Part shown: positions 1 through 13,300 of the stretch, in pieces
Numbering within the stretch: the first letter of the stretch is position 1
Layout of the letters: each line of letters begins with the position of its first letter
Source: Macropodus opercularis
Taxonomy: Eukaryota > Chordata > Actinopteri > Anabantiformes > Osphronemidae
Assembly (NCBI GenBank): GCA_030770545.1
Contig: JAUCMP010000030.1
Location: 3,573,001 to 3,637,000 of the forward strand
DNA: 64,000 bases
Direction of reading: 5' to 3'
The notes under the pieces: generated by a model
The model's database searches: none
What the model was told of the DNA's origin: nothing
What the model saw: only the letters and a program-made list of their open reading frames with translations
Translations under genes and position numbers: made by a program

Positions 1-1716
1 TATCCAGAATCCAGCAAGAGGTTCCCAGCAAGGCCGTGCTGGAGCAGGAGATGGTGTGGATGAAGGAACATCTCTCCACACTCGGATCCCCTGTGGTTCT
101 CTGCCACAATGACTTGCTCTGCAAGAACATCATCCACAACAGCAAAGAAGGTCAGTGCTCCCTCCTTTAACCTGGATCTGTTCCACCCCTTGGCTTCAGA
201 GCAGTTTATTCACATTCGTGTGAATGCACCTACATTTCCAGTCCCACTGAGCTAATTCATGTGCCAATGTGCATTTTTACACAAGCACCTACTAACGTTA
301 ATAGGCCTATGACATTCTAACCTGTCTGCAGTAGCACAGCACGTGTCACAGCAGCAGTAAAATATAGATGGATAGATTTATTGTCATTGTCACATGTGCA
401 ACGAAATTGTAAAAAAGTGCTCTCCAGTCATTATAAAAGTAAAATATTGAGAAAAACCAAAACAATAATAAATAAGAATAAAAAACATTATGCACATATG
501 CATTCCAACCAAGGGAAACCAAGGGAAACCAAGGGAAACCAAGGGAAACCAAGGGAAACCAAGGGACGTGCTGTCCATGCGGAGCCAGTGTGATGTGCAG
601 GATGTACAATAGCTCCTCTCAGTGCAGGTTTCTGGGAACCTTCAGTGGCCGTTGTTTGATCAGCACAGCCTTCCCATTTTGTAGTAGCAGCTATGTTTGT
701 GACAGGCTGACACAGTGGCCAGCTTATCTTGTCCTAACTTCACATTCTCACACAGCTGCAGAAGTGAAGTCATGTTTTATTAAATGTTATTTGGGTCTCA
801 TAATAGCAACGTCACTTTTCTCCCAGTGCACGAGGGAACATTTAGAGAAGTACTCCTGGTAATCGGTGTCACTGTAAATACACTTGACATTTCATGCGTC
901 TTTCAGGTCACGTCCGCTTCATAGACTATGAGTACTCCAGCTACAACTATCAGGCATTCGACATCGGAAACCACTTCAATGAATTTGCAGGTTTGTAGAA
1001 ACACGCTTACATAATGGTAACTAATTACGTAAAGGTTAAAAGCTACGCGCTACGGATTATTGTGCTGTGTTTGTGTGTGTTCTATCAGGCATGAGTGAGC
1101 TGGACTACGGGCTGTATCCCAGTCGAGAGATGCAGATGGACTGGCTCGCAATCTACCTGCAGGCATATAAACTCTTCACCAAGAATACAGAGGAGGTCAG
1201 CCCACGAGAGCTGGAGACGCTCTACGTGCAGGTCAACAAGTTTGCTCTGGTGAGAACAAGCGTCTGCCAACGGGAGCACATCCGTCTCTCACACACTGCC
1301 GCACTTCACCTCATCTAACATCTACCTGAACCTTTCTCTCTCCAGGCCTCTCACTTCTTCTGGGGTTTTTGGGCGCTCATCCAGGCCAAATACTCCTCTA
1401 TTGACTTTGACTTCCTCGGGTACGTTTCTGGATGTGTATGTTAGAAAGAGTTAGAGCAGTAGAACAGTACACAGTAAAGTCACTCTGTTGCACTGAATCG
1501 TTCCCAACGTTGGAGAAAGGCTGTAAACATCTGGCCTGGGTTAAAATGCTGAGACTCATTTCCACACGTGAGATCAATAATGTCTATATTTTTAACTGTA
1601 GCTTATTTCCGTCTCTGCACCTTGTTGCTTTTGTTTTCCACAGGTACGCTGTGCTACGTTTCAACCAATACTTCAAGAGCAAACCTGCAGTGATGGCCCT
1701 GCAGATCCCAGAGTGA
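1..1716 (+). CDS. etnk2: Ethanolamine kinase, C-terminal exons (etnk2, 5' end outside window)
   Basis: Ethanolamine kinase phosphorylates ethanolamine with ATP in the cytosol, the first step of the CDP-ethanolamine route to phosphatidylethanolamine. Five exons are visible: 1-150, 907-990, 1089-1249, 1346-1419 and 1644-1716. Each is bounded by GT-AG introns and the phases agree. The first exon carries the choline/ethanolamine-kinase catalytic motif CHNDLLCKNII, the next has the metal-binding FIDYEY followed by DIGNHFNEFAG, and the tail has ASHFFWGFWALIQAKY and FNQYFKSKP, ending QIPE. The N-terminal half and start codon lie left of the window. The residues mix features of ETNK1 (VPSKAVL, LGSPVVLCHND) and ETNK2 (GHVRFIDYEY, NYQAFDIG). 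I call it etnk2 because the next gene is sox13, as in human. The family assignment is secure; the paralogue assignment is less so. Confidence 0.92.
361..500. repeat. Interspersed repeat fragment in an etnk2 intron
   Basis: The stretch begins with a block reading tttattgtcattgtcacat and continues AT-rich into a 10-bp tandem array. This block resembles a common dispersed fish repeat I recall, but I cannot name the family. It lies inside the 151-906 intron and has no coding potential. The call rests on recall and has moderate to low certainty. Confidence 0.35.
508..566. repeat. 10-bp tandem repeat (aagggaaacc)n
   Basis: About six head-to-tail copies of aagggaaacc, essentially identical, sit in an etnk2 intron. 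Because 10 is not a multiple of 3 it produces similar repeat peptides in several frames, which explains the small open frames on both strands here. It is a simple tandem repeat, not a gene. Confidence 0.95.
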
Positions 1717-4700
1717 GGCGTGAGGACAGGAGGGAGGAAGGGACCTCCTCTTCTCTACGAGCCAGCTTCTGCTGGACCACGGTCTACATGGCATCCCCTT
1801 TCATTCCTCCAATCTCTGCTCAAGAGACACTTCCAAGAGTTCTGTATGTGCGAGTGTTTGTGTGTTGTATGTTTGTGTTGTTAATTTCTGTCAATGAATG
1901 TCGCATCTTGCTTTGCCTCTCTGGCAGCTGAAGCAGGCGAGGTGAGCACAGCAGTAGTGTCGAGTTCCCTGTCCTGGAATCTGCTGCCACCAAATGTTCC
2001 ACAACGCTGGCAATTAAAGTGTAAAGACGGTTCAGAAGGATTTAATGCATTTTGACCCTGACACGGTCTTTGTCCTGTGTCTACATATCAGTTAGAACCT
2101 GACTTCGGATTAATTTCACTTGGGATCCCTCCATTTTTACATCTCACGTGTGTGATGACTGCAGATATTTTGACACTTTTCTAATCACAGCTTCCTCTTG
2201 TCTGCTCTCTTTCTGGTGCTAAGTTCCTGTAGCTGTGATTTCTTTCTGCACTGCACTTCCCAGAGATCACCTTCAGTTCAGCGTCTTGTTATTCCAAGCA
2301 AACTGCTGGTGCTGCAGCTGCTGCTAGAAGTATGAAAGCTAGTCTTCTGTTAGTGGTCCTCTGGAAGGACCTGGTCGGTCATGATTGTGTTGTAGCAATC
2401 TGTGATAGAGAGGAGCCAAGTGTGTGTGTTTATGTATGTACTGTATGTAGGGTCACTGGATCAGTTAACATCTCAGGTTAACAACTCCCCTGTTTGCGTT
2501 TGCTTTGGGGAATGATGAATAAGGATGTTGGTTGGAGACTTGACTTGTACAAACTCTGTGCACTCTTCTTCTTTTATGGTTACAGCGAATCGCTCTGTCA
2601 AACTTTCCATTCAGTCTTTCCAGAGCTCCTGGAAAATCGCGACCTCTGCCACCGTAGTCATCACCAGAGCTTTGATCTCCCCTAATCCTCTTTTTATTTC
2701 AGTGAAGACAGTAGTTGTGGTTTCACAGGCCATCTTAAGATTCCCAGCGGAGCCACACTGATCTACTGCCACTCGCATCCTGAATTCAGAGCCACGTTTT
2801 GCCACGTAATCCAACGTTGCATACGTTATATCTGGGGTCAGATCAGCTTTCAGAAAGTGGCAGGAGGTTTTCATGGGATCAGCTTGTGGAAAAACACAGC
2901 ACCTGACTTAAAGGACAGTTTCACCTATTTAACCATGCGTCATAGGCAGTGCTGATGCAGAAAGCGAACATTTAAGGGAGCGGAGTTAGGACTGATGAGT
3001 GACCAGTTACACGGATGTCCCCTCAGCCACCACAAGCAGCTGAGGTGCGAGTCCTCAGCTGTGCTGAGGTGACGGTTGGTTCCCGGTGTGGCGCAAACTC
3101 TGTCCTGCAACCCAGTCGCCTCCTTCATCAGATGCTATGTCTTATAGGGTGATGGTCTCTGGGACATAATGCAACTGTTTTTACAAGCCAGGCAGCACAG
3201 ATCCAGATGTAAAGCTGGCTGTGTCTTTTAACAGCTGTTCTGCATGGCTGCGGCTCCTTTTTAGTCAAACGCTGGCAGCTTATTTTCTTCTGTGCAGCTG
3301 TACTTCAACAGCCCACTGTCTGGCTTTGTGAGGCCAGTTTGACTGTAGAGCCTTTCTTCATCTAGAGACTGATGTGATGAGACGTGACTGACTGTCTGAA
3401 GCTGTTCATTCTTGCACACACTCCTCAGGATGTTTAACTCTTCGTAGGCCCAGCAGAGGGAAGCACTGAGCCTGACCTTCCTGTGTGTCTCATGTAAATG
3501 ACAGGTTTAATAATTCACTGCAGAGACTGAGGCTGATGACAGTTAACCTGAGAGGGAGACTCTTATCACACGAGCTAATAGGAGTGTAAGCGCAGTTGTA
3601 TGATTGCACATATTGGGGAGCTAAAAGCTACCAGGAAATACAAGGCAGCCATAACTCTGGCTAATCTAAAGGTGGAGTCATTGCTTAGATTTGCAGACAG
3701 AGGCCAAATTAGTGAGCGTGCTGCTCGACAGCTCCCCTACCGACTAAAACCCTGCTAGGAGCTCAGCCTGCACACGAAGGCTGTTACGCTGCACCAGCAC
3801 TGATCAACGTCTCCATTCGTCGAGGGCGCAGAGTTAAATGTAGCACTAACTGACACACCGTGAACTAAACTAACTAAACTCTTCATGTGGAAATGTGAGG
3901 CCCATCGCTGACCTTGACCCTCCGTGTTTTATCGTTTGCTACTGAATCCTCCTTCACTGTGCTTCTCAATACACGCTCCACAACGCTAATAACGTAAAGA
4001 GCGCTTTCAGTCACAGCTGTTGTCTTTGTTGACATCGCTAAGTGGAGAAGGTTCTTCTCTACTGACACATCTTTGGTTATGTACATGCAGCTTCTGTACG
4101 CTTGAAGTGAATGGCTGTGCCTTGAAACATCCAAATGCACTGTTCACTGCTCCAACAATGAGCTGATGTCAGCCATTTGAATAATTTTCCTTTTATTTGA
4201 ACATTCTCATTCTGTGGCACACTGGGTAAGGTGACAAAGAGCCAAGCACACAGTTGGTGTTTAAATACTTTTTGGATGTAAATGCTGCATATTTCATGAA
4301 GATAGAGTTGTAGTGATGACAGACCTGGTTACCATGGGTCCCTTGAGAAAGCCGGTGGGATTTGAAGTTACAAACGGTAAAAGGCTTTTGTTAGGAGATG
4401 GATAAACGACCGTGCTGCATGGCTCCGGCTTGCGATGACATTTAGCATGTTTCGGTTTCTGTTCGAGCCTTTTAGCATGACGTGAAGTTCAGGGCTGTGC
4501 CACTTGACACGTTTTGATATTGTAGAATGAAGTGACCTGGACGTACTAGACGTTTCCCCGGGTTTGAGGACTCCCCACTGCAGCGCCCTCTATCGGAGCC
4601 GTGCGTTCATGTGGCAGCCAGATGACTTGAACTCTGCAAACATTTCCTGCTCTTTGTGTTCAACCTTTTAGGACTTTTTAAACAGGGTTTATTTATTGCA

Positions 4701-5090
4701 GCTACAGTAACACTGCGTTCTTTGTTCATCAAAAAGTTACTGTAGCTTCAGAGTTTGCATTGCAGTTAATTGGACACGAACTATTTCTGGTGTTATCTGC
4801 TAACTTAATTGTAGGAAACACTGTACAGATGATAGTATTTTTTCCTTTGAATGCTGTTCAGGATATTTTGTAAAAGCTTTGTGTGTTAAACAACAGCGCG
4901 ACGTAAAGGGAGACGGCGTTCAGCAGATGTGCAAATGTACTGCTCCACTGCATCAGTGAGTGCTGTCAGTGGAGACGCACGATGTAAATACTGTGAAAAG
5001 TTTCCTGTACAGTGATCCTTCACAGCTCTGTAGGAGTGGCATGAAGAGGTATTTAACACTTGTAATAAATATTTCCATTAAAATGTATTA
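1717..5090 (+). other. etnk2: Probable etnk2 3' UTR and intergenic tail
   Basis: No coding exon is recognisable after the etnk2 stop. An ATTAAA at about 2013-2018 could end a short 3' UTR, and AATAAA at 5064-5069, followed by a second ATTAAA-type signal, could end a long one of about 3.3 kb. The sequence between is unique-looking and free of obvious repeats, consistent with a long UTR. Only transcript data can decide which end is used. Confidence 0.45.
4583..4596 (-). promoter_or_regulatory. CTCF-like motif (weaker match)
   Basis: Read on the minus strand it is ccgatagagggcgc, 12 of 14 positions of the CTCF core CCASYAGRKGGCRS. It lies between the etnk2 and sox13 3' ends. A single motif match does not show binding. 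Confidence 0.4.
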
Positions 5091-6970
5091 TGTGCACTGT
5101 GTTCATTTCTTGGAAGAACCCGTACTGCTGCTCCTTTCCCCGTGTGTTCGTTTCTTCCGTGATGTGAGGAAGGAAGGAGAAAAGTCAGGCATCCTGCCAA
5201 AACACTAGGTTTCTTAACTTCTTTGACCTCCCTTAGTATTTCCTAGTCCTGATTAGATCATCAGGTCCAAGTTAACAGTAAATGTCTATGGCATTAGCCA
5301 CACTTAATAATTGGAAAGAGAAATTTTGGAGGAAGAATTAAAATTTGACTAAGCTCCTCTATTGTCATTGATTTCATTTCTCAGATTTAAAACATTCTCC
5401 TGTTATCTGATGACTTGTAGAAGAAAGCATTGCAAATGTTTGGAGAAGCTGAGATGCTGCGTTGCCCTGGTAACATCCTCTGGGAAACCTGATTTATTAA
5501 CGATTAATTACAGTTCCAGGGCCTGTGGGGACACAGTCACACAGCTGTGACTCATTTAAATAAACTCGTATCACACACAATTAACACAACCAATTTATTG
5601 TCTTTCAAGAAAACAACACAAAACTGTGAAAACATAGAAATGTACACCTTTAAATTACACAGGTTCTTATAAACAAAATAAAGTCTCTTTCTGTATTTAC
5701 ATCAGCAGGGGTAGCAACAGGTGGCTCCTCAGCTCGTCTCCATTCACATGACGAGATCAACATTTTCCTGGTTTCCTCTGTAACAAAGCCAGCATCTGAC
5801 CATGTTCACACACAAGCTGCCACAGCCCTGAGCTGAAATTCACTTCCCAGCCATTGTGATTTGTCAACACTGCAGCGAGCTGAAGGTGGACTGAACGGTT
5901 GTATTCCATGCACGCGTGTTGCGCTTTTCACATGCCACCGACCTTCCATCTCCACCTTCACTTGAATTTGGAAACGAGCTGGTTATTAAAGGACAACTTC
6001 ACCTGCAGTGTGTTCAACCTGTTCCCTACGACTGGAGGAGCAGGCCAATCACAACTACAAGCTCCAGGGGACGTTTCTCAGCATCTCGCTGTGATAGCAT
6101 TGTAGAATATAAATATTCATGTACACAAACTCCCCAAACTAAAACACACAAAGTGGAAATTGATAAGGTCACAGCTTAACAATTATTGAAAATCGTTGGT
6201 GTCGAGATTATCTATGCAGTGGCGATGAAACGTCAACGTGGCGGACGCATGTGTAAAAACCACAGGTTGTCATACAGAGGTGTCACGGCACCAGATGTCA
6301 GCCAGCTGCTAACTCGTCTGGTGACGTAACTACGGTACATGAGTCACGTCTCTGAGACTGAAGAGACAGAATCTTAAAAGTGGTGAACTCCCTCTGTTTT
6401 TTGACAACACTGTTCCCATAAACCAATTTTGTAGCTAATTAATGTGTAGCATAAAAATATTACTTAGACAAGATGAGACTTAAACACTGGAGAAGTGCCT
6501 TGGATGTGCCTTTTTGCTGTAGCTGTACGGGAGCAGACATGGGTACAAAGAATAAGGAGGAGACCATCTTTAAAGAATCCAAAAAGCCAGCGAGATAAAA
6601 AACAAAAGAAAAGAAGCCATACACACACACTTAACACATCATACAGGACAGCTCGCTGGGGGTGGTTGTCATCGAGCACTGAGAGCCCTCAACTAGAGCA
6701 TCAACCCGCCATCAGGTCGTCTGCTCAGAGTGCGACCACTGAGCTCAGTCTTTAGGGTAAATGGGATTGTTCACCATCAGCGCATCGCGTCTGCTTCGGC
6801 TCCGTACTTCAGTGCTGCACTATCTCTGCTCCTCTCACCAATCTTAATCTGCTAATTGTATAAAAGTGTTTAATCCTCTACTCCTTCAATATTCATTTCC
6901 AGTTTCTGTCAGATCTGGTTCATCTTATTTCATGGGAGTGATGCAGTTGTTTGGTAACAGCGGCGCTGTA

Positions 6971-6984
6971 CCAGCAGGGGGCAG
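6971..6984 (+). promoter_or_regulatory. CTCF-like motif (14/14 core match)
   Basis: The plus strand reads ccagcagggggcag, which matches every position of the CTCF core CCASYAGRKGGCRS. The following bases (cgcagg) remain GC-rich, as in strong sites. It lies in the sox13 3' UTR, in forward orientation relative to the window. Confidence 0.6.
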
Positions 6985-7247
6985 CGCAGGGACACTGGCA
7001 GCCTTGTCACACACCTGTTGCTCCAGCTACAGTTACTCTGGCGTCGCTCGGCTGTCCGGCACAAACGAGCAGGGACTGTGGCACAATGACAGTTTTCAAC
7101 ACTTTCCTCCACTGAGCCTCATCTCTGCTGTGTGTGCTACAAGTCAACACTGGAGGGTTAATCCAGAAACCTTCTATATTATCACATCTGCAGTTCTACA
7201 CAGAGCCGCAGGTGAGACGATGTCTATGAAGAGAAATGAGCAGGAGC

Positions 7248-7271
7248 TGTGTGTGTGTGTGTGTGTGTGTG
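7248..7271. repeat. (GT)n microsatellite
   Basis: Twelve GT dinucleotides lie in the sox13 3' UTR. It is a simple repeat that accounts for the valine/cysteine-rich short frames here. Confidence 0.95.
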
Positions 7272-7398
7272 TTCACAGCAGACAGAGCTATTTTACATGA
7301 CGTGACGCTTCCTTACAGAGGACTGATGTTCTCATTTAGTCCGTCCTGTCTCCACGGCTCATCCTCTGTTAGCGTCTGCCAACACCTCTCCCTCCCCT

Positions 7399-10300
7399 TC
7401 AGTCTGTCAGGAGCACCAGTTCGCCCTCGCTCCTCTCCCCGCCGTCACTTTCTTCTCCTTCGCTGTACGGCGGCCGCTCCCTCTCTCTGTCCCTGGGCAG
7501 AGAGGTGGGCGTGGCGTGGCCCTCGCCTCGACGTGGGCCGGTGGGCACCTGCGGCAGGTAGTGCTCCAGTAGCGCAGGGTGAAAGGGCATGGTTGCCACG
7601 GAGACCGATCCAGCGGTGCCCGGGTACTGGGCATCGCTGTGGGAGTAGTGGATCTGCTGAGATTCCGTTTGACTGCAATGACATGAAACGACACTGGTTG
7701 TTCTGTTCTATCGGACAAACAGCTGTTCATTAGCACGTTCGAGACAGGTTTAGTCTGATATCATCTTCAGTAGCTACGCTACCATGTGTGGTCAAAGTCT
7801 TTCACATCTGCACCACCTCTCCATAGCAACCATGGCTCAAAGCTCATGGACATTATAGCAAGTCAAGCCATTTGCAAATTCACAAGAGCAAGCGAATCTT
7901 TCGAACTGTCGATCACTACGCGGTCGATGTTTCTACATGTAGGGTCCTGTGTGACCCGTAGCTCCCTCCCTCTGTGGGGTCATGGACGCTAGTAATCATC
8001 ATCTCTCACCTAGAACCTTGTCTCCATTATACTGCCAGTAACTAAGCAAACGGGAACAGCTACAGTCCCAACCTCTCCCAGGAGGGAGTGAAGGCGAGGG
8101 CTCAGTGTGTAGGTGGAGCGGCCAGGCTGCGGGTTCTACCTGTGTGAATATGTGGCCCTCTGTTCCTGTCTGCGGTTCTTCATCATGGCCTTGTACTCGC
8201 CCACCCTCAGCCTCCTCCCCTCCACTATGCAGGTCCGTTTGGGCCGGGGTTTGTATTTATAGTCTGGGTAGCGCTCCAGGTGCTGCCGGCTCAGCCTCGC
8301 CTGCTCCTCGTAGTAAGGCTGCTTCTCCTGGTTGGACATGGCCTTCCACCTGGACCCTGAGAACGAAGACGCCCGTGGTTACACTGCTGCTTTAGACTTC
8401 AACCATTTCAGACACGCGTGGATTTCTGTCAAATCGTGGTTGAATGTATGTCTGTAATGTACGACGTCCATTCGTTAGTTGTAACCAAAGCGAGAAACCA
8501 CTTCTATATTTAGTGGCTATTGACTGGAGACGTCTTTCAGATTATGTAAGTTCACACTTGTGTTCTTCAAGCTGAGCTCACAGCAATAAGGAACAAGCAT
8601 GTTCAGCTTGCACCTGCTGCACTAACTGCACTTTTTAATACATACATTTAATTACAACTGTGTGTGTGTTGGCATTTACACTGATCTCGTTCCAAAGATC
8701 TTTGGTAAGATGCCCACAGCTGATACGAGCCTCCTCACGCAGCATCTTAAACCCACGGAGTCTGCAAACACATACCGGCAGCGAAGGCCGCGGCTAACGT
8801 TAGCCAACATCAACCTCTACGTCGGATGAACGCAGACACTGATGTAATGGATCGTTAGACTAGCACCGACAGTGCTCCGGCAGCCTTCAGACATCAATCA
8901 CCTCATCAAGCACCATGACGTGATGATGTCACCTGCTGGGTGTGGCTAAAGGCGTGGCCAGCACCTCTGCCCTTTGACAGGGGAGCAGGTAATTACTAGT
9001 TAGATGTTTGAGCACAATTGTTCATAATAGTCTTTGTTTCTAGAACTGGGCCTCAGGTCAACGTGTGTGTGCGTGTGTGTAGCAGGTGGTAGTCCAAGCC
9101 CTGCCAGACAGTGTCTCAGAATAGAGACACGAGTGAAACCCGCCCCTACCCAGCGCCAGGCTCACCCAGGATCTTGCTGATGGAGGAGTTGTGCATGTCA
9201 GGGAAGGCCTGCAGGATCCTCCTGCGCTCGTCCTTGGCCCACACCATGAAGGCATTCATGGGCCTCTTGATGTGACCCGAGGAAGGAGGGGGCCGGGCCT
9301 CCGCGTAGCTGCCTGGGACCGGGACGGGCAGGGCACCTACAGGGAAAAGGGCCACACCAGAAGCGTCATTCCTCCCACGTAGGGAGAGATACGAAGCCTT
9401 TCTGTTACACGGATGAAAGCTTTACTCACTGGCACAAAGGTGTCTCTACTACCCATGGTGTCAAACGTTTGGACTAAAATCTTACGTTTCAACATCATTG
9501 TGTCTATTGAAGCCTTCTAGCATGACAACATGCCACTGTACTAGGACTCCTACGTTAGCTCCATGGGAGACACCCACCCTCAGAGTCACTGCTGAGGTGG
9601 TCCTCGGTGGACGGCACGCCATGCCTGTCGTCACCCCGCTCCGACTGAGAGAGTCTCTCTCTACGAGGAGAATCTTTATAGTCCTGATAACAGCAAAGAC
9701 ACACGACAGCTGAAGTCAGACATGCAATAAAGGCAAGTATTCACACCGAGCACAAAGACACCATTTGAATTTGGACTGTAGTAAATAGATGACCCAGTGT
9801 TCGAGCCACAGAGCTATTTAAGGTAAAGACGAGGCACGCGTTTATCTGAAGGTAAGGATCAGCTGCTGCGGAGATGCAAAGAAAGGAAATGACAACACTG
9901 CACATCATTGTTTGATGGAGGCAAAAAAGGCAGAGATGTGAATAGAAGAACTCCATTTGCAAAACGATCTGACTGGCGAATTATCCGTCCGTCCTCCATC
10001 CCTGTGCTGTAAAACGTCGTTTAATACCAAAATAGGTCAGCAAACACCACAGCACGGCGAGATGGGGCCTGCAGGACGAGCACGCAGCACAGCGTTACTG
10101 CGGACAAAGAGCCAGGGCAGGTGGCTCAGGCAATGCCACACTGAGGCCTTTGTGGTATTGTGAGGCTGCAACAGCTGTTGCTCCAGGACGAGGCTGAGAC
10201 CAAGGCACCACCTCAACGAACAAAAACCCAGGACGACAGCTTTCACAGGAAGGAACATTCTGAGGCGAAATACATCTGCAAAAACCATGAGAGTCTAATA

Positions 10301-13300
10301 AGGTGACTTTAGCCTCTGAAGTGGGGTTTGACTTACTGTGCTACAGGACCCCACGCTTTTACTAATAAAGGGAACTGTGAGCTGCCTGCAGGAGGCAACA
10401 GCTAGAATACTAACGCGTGTGGTTGGTATCCTGGAGTCAGTTAAATCCCTGTAACCCGAACCTGACTCTGCAGCCGAGTGGAGAGATTAGGTGTCGTCAA
10501 AACGCAGCTTCATTGACTTTACGGTTATGTCATACGTCATATCCATGTAACTTGCAGATGAGGATTCCATTTGAATCAACTGTTATTAATATGTTTAAAC
10601 CTACAGAGACTGTGTCTTCACTAGGGAGCTATTTAAGGTCAGTTCCTCAAACTGTGGAGGAGACAAAACCACAGCAGAAGAGGGGAAATGGCCTGACAGT
10701 CACAAGAACCTGGTGTCGCACACAACGATGCGCTGGGTTTCAAGCTGAAGGTTTCAAGACGATAAAAGGACAAACCAGACCTCTGCCCTCTTCATTCACA
10801 CTCTTACACTGTGTATAAAAAGGGAACAAAACTAAGACTAGGACACATCTAGGAGGAGAAAGCAGCGAAGCCAGAACCGAGTGCCTGGACCTGGAGGCAG
10901 AGCAGGGATGATGTCGAGGCAGGAGCAGCTCACCGTTTTCCCACTGCCGTCCCTGTCTCTCTCCCGCCCTCCGCTGCCGTGGCTTCTCAGCAGCTGCTGG
11001 GCATCATGGATGGCCTGAGTGACTACATCACCGTCTCCCAGGAAACCTGGAGATAAAACCCAGGATGAGATAATCATCGTGATGAAGGAAAGCTCTTTAC
11101 TTAGGAAAACCTGTGACATAGACGGGCGTGGAAATCATAAGCATATGCAGCGTCTTGTAATTATAGTCTCTTTCATTTTCCATATCCACAAAGGTCCAAG
11201 CAGTGATAAGCCGCGGCGCCGGCTTTGTGCTCGACCGCACGTTGGTTGCCGAGCGATCATTAGAACGGTGTGTTCGTGTGGCGTGAAGCTCATGTGTCAA
11301 TTAAACGCGATATCTTGTTTCTTGAGGTTGGGCTGTTGTCTATCAGTTCGTGTTGGCTATTGTTCCCCAGAGTTCCTTCCCTTGAAGCCTAATAAAACAC
11401 GATGACTGCGTTTTCAGCCTCATTCATTATTTGCAAACTTTTGAAACCTGCACTGTTTACGCCCATATTTGCTCCATCGCTCCCAATCCCACGACACGAC
11501 ACAGAGACGGTGGCGGCTAAAAGCACTGCAGCACAACTCGCTGCTTTCGAAAGATGTGATGTGATGGAGGTTTGGCTTTTCCACACGGGGCCTGAAACCG
11601 TGTGTTTGCGTGAGAGCAGGGCAACTCACTGAGGGCGGACCGTGGTGGACTGTGGGACACCTCCCTCTGCAGGTCCCGGGCTCTGTAGCCTCCTTGCAGC
11701 GCCAGCGCCCCCATCTCCAGGCTCTGTGGACTGGGAGTTTTCCCCAGCTCCAGCCCCTTTTGCTTGGAGGTCAGGTTCAAGGGCTGACTGGCTTCCTAGA
11801 CACAGTGAGAGCAGATGAGCACAGGTGGAGCCTCCTGCTCACATTCAGGCCAGGGTGTGTGTCTGTGTGTGTGTATTCCGGTTATGCACTGAAGATTTAG
11901 CATGTTGGAGCGCATCAGTCACACCTTTGTAGTGTTTCTGCTCTTTTGTCTTCACGTTCACCTCTTCCTCTGTTTCCTTTTGTTTACTTAAGCTATGTTA
12001 GTCTATCCCTGCTTAAAAAGCAAATACTGTTTATGCTGCACACACACATTAAACATTTGAACACAGGGTGGTGTCTTCCAAAAAGCTTTACAGCCTACAC
12101 ATACTGAAAAGCATATTATTTGAACTCTCTGTACCACACACACACACTGCTGCCATTCTGTGTCGTCATTAACTAACGTAGAACAACTGTAGTGATACTG
12201 TACCTGCCGGTAGGAAGCACCGCTCCGCTTCACGGCTGCGGGGTGAGAGCTCGTCAGCAGCTGCATGGGATAGTCCACAGCTGTGGATAACAATTCAGAA
12301 ATGTGTGAAAGGCCAGGTCACAGGCTGAGGCGCTGACTAGTGGCTGACTAGAACGTGGAACGGTGGGCTTGGCTGGTTGAGAGGCAGGTGACTACGCTCC
12401 GTGTTTCTGGGCTCACTACGCTGCACAGATGAGTCCACTCACAACATCTAATCCTCACTGAGCGAACTAAAGACAAATCTGAATCAAATCAATCTTTGGT
12501 CACTGCGTCAGTACTGGAAGTGATGCTTGGCCCCACAGAGCCCTGGTCTCAGCATCATGTGTGTCTGGGATGATGTAGAAACCCTGCATCCACAGAAGAT
12601 CTGTGGTTGGTTCTCTAGATGTTGGAACGACCTACAGCCCAGTTCCTTCAAACACTGTGAACCTGGAGGAACTGCTGCTGTTTGAAGGCAAAGGGTGGAC
12701 ACAGCAAACACTGATGGGGTTTAGATTTATCTGCTGTTCATTCACTGCATTTTGTTCATTTATGAAAATAAATGTTTAACACGTCCATTTCTGGTTTCAA
12801 AGACGATTTCAGCTTCCACACAACAATGTTTTAACTTCGGAAGCACTCACACGCTTCCTCAAACCAAGCAAACAGCCCAATAAAAGGGTTTGGTTAGATT
12901 CTGCCTGCGCTGTTTTAAAGCCTGGCCTTGTGTCTTTTTGGTTCTGAAAAGATGGAGAAGACAAGGTCACACAGCTTTTAAGACTTGAAAGCAGGACTGC
13001 ACAAAGTTGTGTTTCAATCGGTGCCCCCTATAGCCTGCTAACTGCACAAATGCATGTGTGTGAAAAGTGCCATTAAGCACATTGTTGAGCTGAACTCACA
13101 TTTGTATCCCTCCAGTGCTGCTGCATTAAAAAACCAGGCCTTGAGCTGAAGAGCATAAAAACGCTCTAAGTTTCTCTCCACTAAACACTGGAGTGAAAAG
13201 CTGCTCTAGTGAATAGACGTGAACCCTGCTTCAGTGTAGTTTAGTTTCATTCTGTCCTCACAATAGGAGAGAAAAGAACTGACAAAGCCCAGTGTCCTCA

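Larger units (their letters stand above)
5575..7398 (-). other. sox13: Probable sox13 3' UTR with polyadenylation signal
   Basis: Downstream of the sox13 stop (minus strand) no further coding exon is visible. A minus-strand AATAAA (plus-strand tttatt, 5594-5599) would end a UTR of about 1.8 kb. It contains a GT microsatellite at about 7248-7271 and a CTCF-like motif at 6971. The distance to the possible etnk2 poly(A) signal at 5064 is only about 0.5 kb. Confidence 0.5.

Noticed and set aside
511..565. Possible short CRISPR-like array
   Set aside because: The 10-bp units are contiguous without spacers and lie in a vertebrate intron; it is a tandem repeat.
7407..7736. Other minus-strand frames over the sox13 last exon
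   Set aside because: They are shadow frames. The frame ending SEGELVLLTD joins the upstream exons in phase.
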